Assembly: GCA_017654935.2 (NCBI GenBank)
Contig: CM065684.1
Span: forward strand, 50,409,955 to 50,473,954
Direction: 5' to 3'
Origin: Phymorhynchus buccinoides
Taxonomy: Eukaryota; Mollusca; Gastropoda; Neogastropoda; Raphitomidae
DNA length: 64,000 nucleotides
Every line of letters starts with the position of its first letter. Within the stretch, counting starts at the first letter, position 1. Position numbers and translations under genes: made by a program. Shown one piece after another: positions 24,901 to 32,500 of this stretch. The notes beneath the pieces were generated by a model. That model worked only from the letters and a program-made list of their open reading frames with translations. It searched no databases and was not told the DNA's origin.

Positions 24901-26164
24901 GGAATATTATTAACAGGCCCTGATTTGATACCTTTCAGTGCATAAATGCGACATTGGCGGTGTAAGGGTTAACAATCAACTTACTTTAACAATCAACTTG
25001 GAAAACATGGAAAAACAATCATGTTTGTGTTGTGTACCGCATAGACTGTGGCGACTGCAGCCAACTCAACATCAAAGACTTCTATGTGGGAGAAACAGAA
25101 AGGCCTGTGAAGAAAAGACTAGGGGAGCACCGACGGGAGTCGTCACCAGTGGGGGAACATCTAGACCGGGTAAAGCACGACTTCTTTGAAGACAGCGTTT
25201 CGGTGCTGGAACGCGAGGCGAACCGGTTCCGCTGGGGAGTAAAGGAAGCCATCCATATCACGGCTTCCAGACCCACACTGAACAGGGACAGGGGCAGACA
25301 CAACTTTGCCAGCAATCTACAACTCCCTTGTTCAGTCACATGTCGTGAGATCATCTCATCGGCGTGTTGACTGAATTCCAAGTTTTAACACTAACTCAAA
25401 CTGTGCAAGCACTGACGAAGCCGGACAGACATCTGATGAAAGCTATTATGTGAGAAGTAAACATTAAAGGTTGAGAGAAAAAGCTAAACAATCTTCTTAA
25501 TTAAACCATGTATGTTGTTTTTACTATTTTAGATGTGAATTTTTTTTTTTTTTTTTTTTTTTCTTTCCCCAAAAGCTGTTTCAAGTTTCCCACAAGAATA
25601 GTTCCGGCAATGTTTGAATGTTAACTTTTAGTTCTTTCCATCCTCTGTAAAGTGCACCCGGCAATGTCTTGAAAAATCTGTACATGGTAAAGTGGGTTTG
25701 TTGTGGGTTATCTAATGACATGACTGTGATGTCTTGTTTGTTTGTAACAAGACTATCAGTTGCAATCAAAATACATTTGTTCATTCAGCATTAAAAATAC
25801 TGAATGAATCTTTTGAGTTTGAAGAAAAGGATGTTTATTCGAAAACCTTTGCATATTTTTTATTTACAATGCCTCTGAAATAAGTTTTTCATTTTTTTTT
25901 CAAACCCTTTGTAATTTTTCATTTGAACAATAACCATAGAACTTACTAGGAATAAGACGACTTACTTCAAGTATGAAAAGTTATAACATTCTGGCAAAAA
26001 ATATCAATTTCTTACCGTTTCAGAACTTTGATGAAATGCATGTTGAAATCTTCGTCCCAGCCACAGTCCAGCAGGAAACGGAACTCGTCCACCTGGAGTA
26101 AGTAGCATGGAGGAGATTCGTCATGCGCTCCAGAGAACACATGCATCTTGATGATGGATGTCAT
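12829..26164 (-). CDS. CPSF2: CPSF2 (CPSF100), 5' eight exons of gene, 3' part outside window
   Basis: This is cleavage and polyadenylation specificity factor subunit 2, a nuclear subunit of the complex that recognises the polyA signal and cuts pre-mRNA. It is the inactive metallo-beta-lactamase partner of CPSF73. Eight minus-strand exons (26016-26164, 24555-24714, 23703-23808, about 20765-20884, 18445-18560, 17029-17117, 14674-14772, 12829-12951) keep phase across GT-AG introns, except at exon 4. The protein starts [20 protein letters not shown] and contains [15 protein letters not shown], the degenerate metal-site region expected of CPSF100. [16 protein letters not shown] and [16 protein letters not shown] follow. 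The part present matches about residues 1-295 of a family about 780 residues long. No exon for the remaining C-terminal part was found at 1-12828, so it should lie further left. Exon 4 carries a frameshift. Identity is certain from motif order; function is taken from the family. Confidence 0.93.
13105..13491. mobile_element. MITE with CCGTAAAA / TATAAGNCGC inverted ends
   Basis: Left TACCGTAAAAACTGGACTAT, right ggcttatagtccgcatttta then CGGTA. The ends are inverted and the outermost TA could be the target site. The inside repeats ataagccgca motifs. Relatives at 21865-21935, 43845-44410, 46300-46465 and 55360-55870 vary in length. All have the cttatagtccg-type end. Confidence 0.7.
14674..14772 (-). 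CDS. CPSF2: CPSF2 exon 7
   Basis: Exactly 33 codons: [20 protein letters not shown] and [13 protein letters not shown]. Acceptor ggtgttgcag|GATCAGATG, donor CACAG|gtaac. The acceptor and first nine exon bases are the seed of the 59-bp minisatellite that fills the intron immediately upstream (14764-16270). Confidence 0.93.
14764..16270 (-). repeat. 59-bp minisatellite carrying copies of CPSF2 exon 7 3' splice site
   Basis: About 25 head-to-tail copies of a 59-bp unit sit directly upstream (on the transcribed strand) of CPSF2 exon 7. On the minus strand each unit has ggtgttgcag followed by GATCAGATG. That is the real acceptor plus the first nine exon bases, followed by about 40 bp of intron-like sequence. 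Two shorter variants lack a few bases (for example near 14875 and 16095). A few differ at the exon-like part (aactgatcctgc, cagtctgatcttgc). Long reading frames across the array are shadows of the repeat. Confidence 0.92.
16618..16835 (-). mobile_element. LINE 3' UTR fragment
   Basis: (AAC)n tail, then tacagtatttatacggcgct, gaatcttgatagaaatcaaa and gaaacagacctaatggcaag. This is the reverse complement of the 36264-36446 3' UTR. No protein part remains. It lies in the intron before CPSF2 exon 7. Confidence 0.7.
17029..17117 (-). CDS. CPSF2: CPSF2 exon 6
   Basis: Acceptor gtgtgcag|CCACT and donor CTACTG|gtcagt. It encodes [20 protein letters not shown] and RMLELAQLL, which is the start of the beta-CASP region in this family. 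Length 89 nt, ending in phase 0. Confidence 0.92.
17659..17797. repeat. 23-bp tandem array, six copies
   Basis: Unit aaatgcggactggcggtgac then gat, period 23, almost without differences. CPSF2 intron between exons 5 and 6. Confidence 0.88.
17815..17920. repeat. Fragment of the TTCATGGATGCAAC MITE family
   Basis: caggggttcaggggttgccc and agggccctggcagggtacag match 21570-21615. No ends preserved. Confidence 0.5.
18230..18415. repeat. Dispersed repeat end with (ATT)n tail
   Basis: gtgaagcgcttagagccccg, agaataagcgctatataaat, tgtcatcattattattatta. The gcgctatata plus ATT tail recurs as short inverse pieces at 45655-45720, 48405-48470 and 50105-50170, a common SINE/LINE 3' end. Confidence 0.6.
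18445..18560 (-). CDS. CPSF2: CPSF2 exon 5
   Basis: Acceptor ctctcag|ACATC, donor CTGATGA|gtgagtg. It encodes [20 protein letters not shown] and [18 protein letters not shown], matching the CPSF100 segment after the NHK motif. The leading A should complete an Ile codon begun in exon 4, whose end is lost. It leaves in phase 1, and exon 6 begins CC to give Thr. Confidence 0.92.
18805..19120 (-). mobile_element. SINE A copy, diverged
   Basis: Pieces ccgtctctgtgaaatttgat, gagagcgcgtcgct, ttgcatgcgact, aactttttcgttgccactt, gagcacacgggacctcggtc and gcctagtgcaaagtgagagg are in family order. The head is degraded. It lies between CPSF2 exons 5 and 4. Confidence 0.65.
19631..20266. mobile_element. MITE with CAGTGGAACCTC inverted ends and TA target duplication
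   Basis: The left end CAGTGGAACCTCTCTTATAA (19631) is matched by its reverse complement at the right end, ttataagggaggttccacag (to 20266). Both ends are flanked by TA (19629-19630, 20267-20268). At 636 bp with no transposase, the TA duplication suggests a Tc1/mariner-type non-autonomous element. Fragments of its right end recur in the adjacent patchwork. Confidence 0.75.
20269..20764. repeat. Patchwork of CPSF2 exon 4 pieces, MITE ends and SINE pieces
   Basis: Short blocks from three sources alternate. (a) The MITE end attcaaggtcttataaggga with ggttccactactgcccc, about eight times. (b) CPSF2 exon 4 and flank: cgtctttgacgatcttccaa at 20326, agaggggtgat, ccccttgcctgaaagaaa, aacactcc, in the same order as at 20805-20910. 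(c) SINE text also at 40480-40560: ggggtaatcaaa, cacacacgtaatgttctcatcc, gcacttgtaccata. The block merges directly into real exon 4 at about 20765. Confidence 0.75.
20765..20884 (-). CDS. CPSF2: CPSF2 exon 4, disrupted (frameshift, missing donor)
   Basis: After acceptor tttcag the exon reads [20 protein letters not shown], then [11 protein letters not shown], a very conserved CPSF100 stretch. The frame then breaks. Near 20784-20790 one extra T turns the expected IYAVDYNHK into a shifted reading, while IYAVDYNHK is intact in the next frame. The exon should continue with about three residues and a GT donor before exon 5 (HLNGC...). Instead the sequence passes directly into repeat DNA (ggggtaatt) shared with 40500. 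The exon therefore cannot be spliced and translated as assembled. It may be an assembly error or a truly broken allele; the patchwork immediately to its left supports local scrambling. Confidence 0.8.
21530..21810. mobile_element. MITE with TTCATGGATGCAAC inverted ends
   Basis: Left TTCATGGATGCAACTGGAGA, right ggcaatgttgcatccatgaa, a 14-bp perfect inverted end. It is rich in repeated ccctggcagggt-type text. An inverted copy is at 42024-42330 and part of the family at 17815-17920. Confidence 0.72.
21974..22345. mobile_element. Inverted partial copy of the GACAAACC MITE
   Basis: gcaaacccctattttacgat at the left; tgactttggacgagaatgca, cggcgaagtgaaactgtaat and gtcgtaaattggaggg follow. These are reverse complements of blocks in 56149-56709. 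Confidence 0.55.
22345..23100 (+). repeat. Dispersed GC-rich repeat E, second copy
   Basis: Shares ggtaacgccaagta, ttccaaatttgaaggcaatc, gccggtggatacgcgtttcg, acggcggagctataaggccc and a cagacagttgccttttaata end with 6024-6660. Contains a direct duplicate ctcgctaaagtaatctccgc at 22473 and 22520. Confidence 0.6.
23703..23808 (-). CDS. CPSF2: CPSF2 exon 3
   Basis: Acceptor gtgtgacag|TCTCG; donor TTGAAAG|gttcgt, which is a weak donor. It encodes [20 protein letters not shown] and [15 protein letters not shown], the segment that follows YDLYQ in this family. At 106 nt it starts in phase 0 and ends in phase 1. The split glycine codon is completed by the GC that opens exon 4. Confidence 0.9.
24555..24714 (-). 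CDS. CPSF2: CPSF2 exon 2
   Basis: Acceptor gttgtttag|GTAC and donor CTACCAG|gtcag. It encodes [20 protein letters not shown], then LPYMMGK and [16 protein letters not shown]. This covers the beta-lactamase-fold motif II region. In CPSF73 this is the intact HxHxDH zinc site; here it reads YPDHLH, in line with the catalytically dead CPSF100. It enters in phase 2 and leaves in phase 0, in register with its neighbours. Confidence 0.93.
24750..24973. mobile_element. piggyBac-like MITE, second copy, left end decayed
   Basis: Shares tgccagccacttttcagcaa, tataatattaggcctatcct, acaggccctgatttgatacc and cgacattggcggtgtaaggg then TTAA with 3554-3802. The left TTAA is lost. It lies in CPSF2 intron 1 next to the Penelope-like fragment. 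Confidence 0.7.
25020..25490 (+). mobile_element. Penelope-like element fragment: GIY-YIG endonuclease domain
   Basis: An open frame reads [60 protein letters not shown] and [15 protein letters not shown]. The YR-x-C-x2-C, YVGET-R and [14 protein letters not shown] motifs match the C-terminal GIY-YIG nuclease domain of Penelope-type retroelements. The reverse transcriptase part is absent. The tail gcactgacgaagccggacag matches the usual end of such elements. It lies in CPSF2 intron 1. Confidence 0.78.
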
Positions 26165-26233
26165 GGCTGTAGCATAGACTTACAGTTCTGGTGGTACAAT
26201 TTTGTGGGGGTATGTTCTTGGTCAGCACATCAC
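26016..26233 (-). CDS. CPSF2: CPSF2 exon 1 (coding 26016-26164) with 5' UTR
   Basis: The start ATG is at 26164-26162 with a purine at -3 (gccATGA). The exon encodes [20 protein letters not shown] and continues to [17 protein letters not shown]. The donor CG|GTAAG follows at 26015. Upstream of the ATG, a T-rich tract ending in CAG at 26234 looks like a 3' splice site. The 69 nt at 26165-26233 are then 5' UTR, and a further non-coding first exon must lie to the right. The exon ends in phase 2, which matches exon 2. Confidence 0.93.
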
Positions 26234-26499
26234 CTGGAAAAAAAAATTAAAGGATTCATTCCCCCCCAAAAAAAAATACAATGATTACTTATTTTAAAAT
26301 GGTTAATGACAAAGCAATATAGTTGAAAACCATTTACTTCATTGAATAAAAATCTCCATTCTTCTTCCAATTGGGGATGTTTATCCTGCCCCACGCCCAA
26401 AGTCTTCATTTTAGACTGCAATTGGAGCACACGATACATGCTATAATAGTTTGTGTCTGTATATATGAGTTTGTGTCATCCATTCCACCGGCTTAGTCT

Positions 26500-26605
26500 T
26501 ACCGATTAGTGCAATGGGCTTTAACGTGTGCACAAGATATTTGCATGCGTTCGCACACGGGACCTCGGTTTTAAGTCTCATCCGAAGGACCATTTACTGA
26601 TTGAG
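26500..26605 (-). mobile_element. SINE A fragment
   Basis: Contains gggctttaacgtgtgcacaa and cgcacacgggacctcggttt, then tctcatccgaaggacc. Only the central third of SINE A remains. Confidence 0.55.
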
Positions 26606-26856
26606 TAAAACTCTGACTTATTACTTTATAAAAAGACAGAAAAAAGTGGACCGGATCATGAAAGGCTGAACAATATGTTGGAGCTGTACAATTTGGCATT
26701 GTTGAGCTGGCCTGCTTTCACTGGTTGAGACAGAGAGACAGACAAGCAGACACTGAGAGTAAAACAGACACAAACACAAACAAACTGTGACTCACAGTCA
26801 CAGGCACACACATGGAAGAAAGAAGGAGATAGGAAGTTTGAGGGAAAGAGAGTATG

Positions 26857-26860
<4 letters not shown>

Positions 26861-26938
<78 letters not shown>
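26861..26938. repeat. (GA)n microsatellite
   Basis: About 39 GA units, 50 bp left of the hAT-like MITE. Confidence 0.96.
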
Positions 26939-26940
<2 letters not shown>

Positions 26941-26985
26941 TTTTAAATTTAGAGAAACAGACAGACCAACAAATGGATCAATGAA

Positions 26986-27523
26986 CGGTGTGTCTATACA
27001 CCGGAAAATGTCAAATGGTGAATGCAGAATGGTCAAAACATACGGGAAAATGCAGAATGGTGAAGGCAGAATGATCAAAACATGGAATGGTAAGGCTGAA
27101 TTATAAAAACATTCTACAGAATCCCCCAAAATTTATTACAATGGAAAGTGAAATTGCTGAATAGCAAAGTGATTAACACGATCCCGATGACACATTTCCG
27201 TAGCTTGCATCATATCGACGCGTTTGTAAACAAACAAAACAGTGCGCGCACACGTACATATATACAAACACATCGGCGCTCAACATAAATCAAAGAAGTC
27301 AATGAGAAGATGTCAATTATTTTTAAGTAGACACGGTTTTGTGGTATCACACACCGTTCACACAGGCTGCGATCGTCACAGGGCACGTAGCGACCTAGGC
27401 CTGGGCTGTGTGCTATTTTTAATTTTAGTGCATTTTCCGGCATTCACCTTTCGGCGTCTTCCAGTATTTTTTGGCATTTTCTGGCATTCACCTGTCCGCA
27501 TTTTCTGGTGTTTAGACACACCC
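26986..27523. mobile_element. hAT-like MITE, 538 bp, 8-bp target duplication
   Basis: Left end CGGTGTGTCTATACACCGGA; right end reads tggtgtttagacacaccc. The inverted ends share GTGTGTCTA-ACACC-GAAAATG. The flanks carry the same 8 bp, TCAATGAA, at 26978-26985 and 27524-27531. An 8-bp duplication points to the hAT superfamily. Inside are repeats of gaatgcagaatggtcaaaac-type sequence and no coding region. Confidence 0.8.
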
Positions 27524-27879
27524 TCAATGAATCTGAATCCGACTCGTAACGTTGAGCTATCCACCTGGATAATGAGCACACACACGCGCTAACACTCAGT
27601 AACAGTAACACACACAATTTCACAATATATGTTGATAATTGACGATAAACAGCAGGTGGACATTACTGGAAGTGGAACTGTGGAAAAAAAAGAAGACAAC
27701 ACGTGAACACTCATTTTTTTTATATTTATAAGCACATGTACACACAACAGAAAAGAGATGGTGGAGGGAGAGGGGGAGAGAGAACCAAAAAAAAAGAGAT
27801 AGACAGCAAGACAGACACTCAGAGTCAGATCATAGAGAAACACACAACAAAAACAAACATTCAGAGGTAGGAACGACGG

Positions 27880-29450
27880 AATTAGGTCAAGCCGCAGCGA
27901 TTTTTCTCGTTGAAAATCCGAACCGCAATTTTGGCTATGTGCCAAACGGTCACTTCCTTTGCTTGTTTTTATTGGTGGTTATTCTTGGCGCTGACCATCC
28001 GAGTTTCTTTCTTTCGGGAAGCAGACACCTACTCGGTCATTCGGGAACGATCTTTTTTTACGCTAAGACGGCCGATCGCGAGAGACAAGCGATCCAATAT
28101 TTGGGTCCAATTCATTCGTTTATCATTTCTGAACGGTAATTATATAATTCTTTAAAACAAATGCGCAGTTACATTTAATTATTTTTCTACAAGTACACCA
28201 AATTTGGTGCATCTAGAATAAATCTCAATGCTGCTCAAGGTCTCCACAAGTCGGGAGGTGTTACGTCGAAGACTGTCTGACATGTTTTCTGTCACGCGCA
28301 TGTTGATGTTGCGATCTTGTGAGTCGCACAAAAAGCTTAGGCCTAATCTGTCTAATGTTTGGGGTTGATGTTGCCCCTTTGAATAAGCTTTATTTTGGTA
28401 CCAATGTTTTGTTTATTGGTAAATAAAAGAAAAAGTTATGGCTGTTTTATTCATCCAAACCTTGATACGGTAAGGGCCGGTAACCTTGATCAACTTTTTC
28501 TTATATAGCTCATGTAAAAAAAGCTACATTTTAAAACGTCGTAACTTTCTCAATTTTCGACCGATTTTGATAATTTGGGTATCATTTTAAAGGTCTTGTC
28601 GGGCTCTTTCCAATGATATAATTTCATTAGGATTTGACAAAAAGTACATATTTTTTTTAAATTTTATAACCACCCTATCAGAGGGACAGAGACTGAGACA
28701 CACTCAAAAAGCCTGGTTCTTCTAGTGGATGCTGATCGTGTTTGGAGCATGCCGAGATATAAGCAGAGGGGAACACGTCACTTTAGTTGTGAATGACGGA
28801 CATAGAGTTGATCATGTGTGTACTAACCATTAAAGTATGAAAATAAAAATACAAATACACGCCACGTGAAGTAGATGTGGGCCTACACAAAAACGCTACA
28901 GTCCGGTGCCAGTGGCGGACATTATTTGTATGCAAAATCAGGGGAGACTATGCTATGCTATATCCGGTTGGTGGGGTCAGCACTTAGAAACTGAAAGAAG
29001 AAAACAATTTTGGTGTTACTTTGTTGGTCACTGGTGGATAGACGCACTTTTGTGTCATGAATTTTAATTTCTGATCACAAAGCTGATGATAATCATATTT
29101 GATGAATTGGTTGTTCCAAACTTCAAACTGTGAGATGTAAATCGTAGCAATGCTAATAAATCACTCATCATGAACTGATGAACATCACATGACAAATCAT
29201 ATTTCAGCAGTAGAGTCTAGAGATCAATTACTGTGACAAGTGCTAATTTATTTCTTGTGTAAGGTATTTCTATTTGTAATGATAATGTTTAAGACACTGG
29301 AATGTCTGGGGTTACAACGTGAGCGTTGAATTTACATAATTGAAGTCTGCAACTTGAAGTTTGCCTTTTGATATCAATTGTTCTTTAAAACAGTTTACAG
29401 TACACAGCACTACTAATTGTTTGTGGCAAAGACGATCATTGGAGGAGAAA
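27880..29450. other. Unique intergenic sequence upstream of START gene
   Basis: Largely single-copy. Blocks such as cgtcgtaactttctcaattt, tcgaccgattttgataattt at 28540 look like part of a dispersed repeat. No exon recognised. Confidence 0.4.
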
Positions 29451-29567
29451 ATGGATTTGTTTTATCTTAGCTTCTCCGTCACAATTTTGTTCATTATTTT
29501 TATATTATCCTTGCGATATCTTTCGTTGCTTCGGTGGGTCAGCGGACAAGCTTATGTTTTAACCAAG
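29451..29567 (+). CDS. START gene exon 1 (signal anchor)
   Basis: The ATG at 29451 sits in a good Kozak context (gaaaATGG). 39 codons, beginning MDLFYLSFSVTILFIIFILS and ending WVSGQAYVLTK|gtaaac. The hydrophobic run from residue 4 to about 27 predicts a membrane anchor, with the positive residues on its C-terminal side. The reading frame stays open upstream but offers no better ATG in the sequence shown. Confidence 0.75.
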
Positions 29568-32500
29568 GTAAACTCTCCCTGTCTCTCAGTTTCTGTGTCT
29601 AAGTCTCTTTGTCCGTCTGTCTGTCTGTCTGTCTGCCTGCCTCATTTACTCGCACACACACACATGGCATGTATACAGTAATACACCCACACATATGGTC
29701 CTTGAAAGCTAAAGCCAAAGCAGGTGACTTATTTTTGCTCGTCCAACGTGTGTGGCCATGATCAGCAAATGGTTAAGTGTTGCTGTACTACAGAGCGGAG
29801 GCAGTGTGTGTGTGTGTGTGCGTGTATGTGTGTGTGTGTGTGTACTTTGTGTGTGCGTGAGCATGCATACACACACATATACAAACACGTGTGTATGCAT
29901 GCTCACACACGTAGTGTATGTGTGTGACACGTGTGTGTCTGTGTGTCACTGTGTGTGCACACCAGAAAAAGAGAGACACGCAGACGCACACTTTGACTTT
30001 GAAAGTTTGAGATTTTTTTCCCATGACTACAATTTTAAAGTACAAACAAAACAAAAAATGCATTAATAAAATGATATAATGCATAACATTTATTATATGT
30101 AAAGATATGCATGTGTACACTACAATAGTAAACATTCATGAGCATATTTATGGTACATGTTGATGTCTGTGCATTCATTTATCATCAATTATGCACATCC
30201 CTTGAGCAGAGTTTGTTTTCCTTTGCTAAGATTAGTAAGTAGGCAAGAGCTATGCTAAATCATTTATCCTGTAACTGTACAAACTGATAGTGTCTTAGCC
30301 AACAAGAATTATAATTAAAAAAAGTTCTATTGTAATGATTAAAGGGAATGGAGACACAATTTAATGAATTTTTAAAGCAGTATACCTGTGTTATAGTGTA
30401 TGCATTAATAACAATATTATGACCAAGAGAATAAATCATTATAATGCTAATTACCAAAACATTTGCATTAACAATGTGCTTTTTTTCAGAGACAAGAAAG
30501 CTTCAACATTCTTGAGGTTTTGGAACTCTTCAAAAATGCAAAGGTATTCTTCACACTATGACCATGCTTTAGTTGTTTGTTGCTCATTTGTTGGTACTTA
30601 AATCTGCTTTATTTTAGCATTTTCTCAGTGATTTGCTACTCTCTTTTTGAAATATAGAGCTTAGGTGTTTTGTGTGCTTTTTTCCCCAGTCAATTCAATA
30701 TTATATGTGACCAAAAATGATAACAGTGTTATTAACACTTAATTATAAAAAATATATAATAATGTTATTATGCATTTTAGTGTATTAGATTGTTGTTATT
30801 TTTATGAACTAAAAACTGTTTTTAATATTCATACTTAAAATTTGAGATTAAAAAAAAATATATATATATAGTGACTGGTCCACTATATCACTGGTGTAGG
30901 GTCAGTGAATTGTGAATTTTTATTTTTTTATTTTTTTTTACCTTGTAGTCATACACCTGTCTTGGGCTTAGTATATATATCACTATATGAAGGTGGAGCC
31001 TTATTATATGATGATGAAGGTGGAGCCTCATCTACCCTTCCACTGCCTTAACGGTAACCTTTTAACCTCCCCCAACCAATGTCAGGTATGGTACCCATTT
31101 ACACCAGGGTGGAAATTAGGATTAAAGTATCTTTCCCAAGGACACAGTGCACTGTTCAAACCAAGTTGATTTGATCGCCTGCCCAGCAGCCCTTTCAGAT
31201 TATGACACAGTTGCTGTAATCTGTGACTCAACCATTGTGTGTCTTCTCATAACTTTGTTGGTGAAATTAAAATTTTAAAAACTCGCTTAACGTTTTTGTC
31301 TCCTATCTAAGGTAGTTTGGGCAGGCTAGCTTAATTAGTTAATACCAGATTATTATGTAATTGTAAGTAATCAATTTTATGCCATGGTTGAAAGTCTGTA
31401 GTTTATGAATGCTCCTGAAATCAGGAAGGAATAAAAAAGCTGATGGAAAGAATCTTCAGAAATGGCCATCTACTGATCTAGTGTCATCCGGAGTAACTGT
31501 CTTACAAAATCACAACTTGACACCACTTGTCACAAGTGTTGTTTGCTGACAATAGTGACATTGATGGCAAACAGAAAGGTGATGATGAACATGCATGATT
31601 AACCACCACCACCCCTCCCCACAGACAGTGAGACACACAATCCACACACACGGCCACCACTTCAGGAATGGAGATTTGTTGCTCAGGAATGGGAAGACTC
31701 AGAATCCATTCATCGAAATGTGTCATTTTAGAAATGAGAAAATGTTCACTTTCAGTTTCCCACATGGCATGTGCTCTCTTTACCATGTAGTTGAACTGCT
31801 TTACAGTTGTGATTGTAGCGAGGCAGTGCTCCCAGGGACCCCCATTTGGGGGTCTATGAAGTAATAGAATTCTAGAGGATCCTTTAAAAGAATGTGCAGG
31901 GGGTCCCAGGGATGCACTAGAAACATTCTTTTTAGCATTCACAATGACACTGGGACCCTCTATTCGGCCTCTATGAGTATGACCCTCTTTTCTGTAAGTG
32001 AAGGAATCCCTGGGACCCCTTGTTTTGCTGGACGATTTGGGTGATATTTTGCCGTTTGTTTCAGCCGTTCCCTGTGTCCTACCAGAAGGGCTGGAAGATC
32101 CACTCCTTCATTCATGGCCATCGGGTGTGGTTCCACTTCCTGACGTTCAGCCGTGCTTCCCACATGGTGCAGAACAGCGCAGCAGGCAGCAGTGCCTCCA
32201 GTGCCCCTTGCATCAAGGTGTATGCCACCTTTGACAGGATCAGGGCGTCCGCACAGGTGGGGCTGCCACTGTGCCAGTGTTTGTAAGATCTGTGTTTTGT
32301 GCAGGAGTGTTTTATTGAACATTATGCAATGGAATCCTGCTATTAAATTCAAAAAACAGATAACTCAAAAAGACTGGATAACTCACATTATTGTTGTGGT
32401 CTCAGTTTATAATCACTTTAATGGCCAAAAGTCTTTTTATCTCAAAATAAAATGTTGTTCCCTCCAATTTTGACCTAGCCGTTTTCCACTAAAGCAAAGG

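Larger units (their letters stand above)
26234..29450. promoter_or_regulatory. Shared upstream region between divergent CPSF2 and START genes
   Basis: The two start codons are 3.29 kb apart and transcribed away from each other, so both promoters and CPSF2's non-coding first exon should lie here. It contains a SINE A fragment, a GA tract and a hAT-like MITE on the CPSF2 side. A GC-richer unique stretch lies at about 27880-28120, with an inverted CCAAT (attgg) near 27970. No TATA box or initiator could be assigned with confidence. Confidence 0.35.

Noticed and set aside
27242..27592. 116-codon frame
   Set aside because: It lies inside the hAT-like MITE, runs past its end, and has no domain or splice support.
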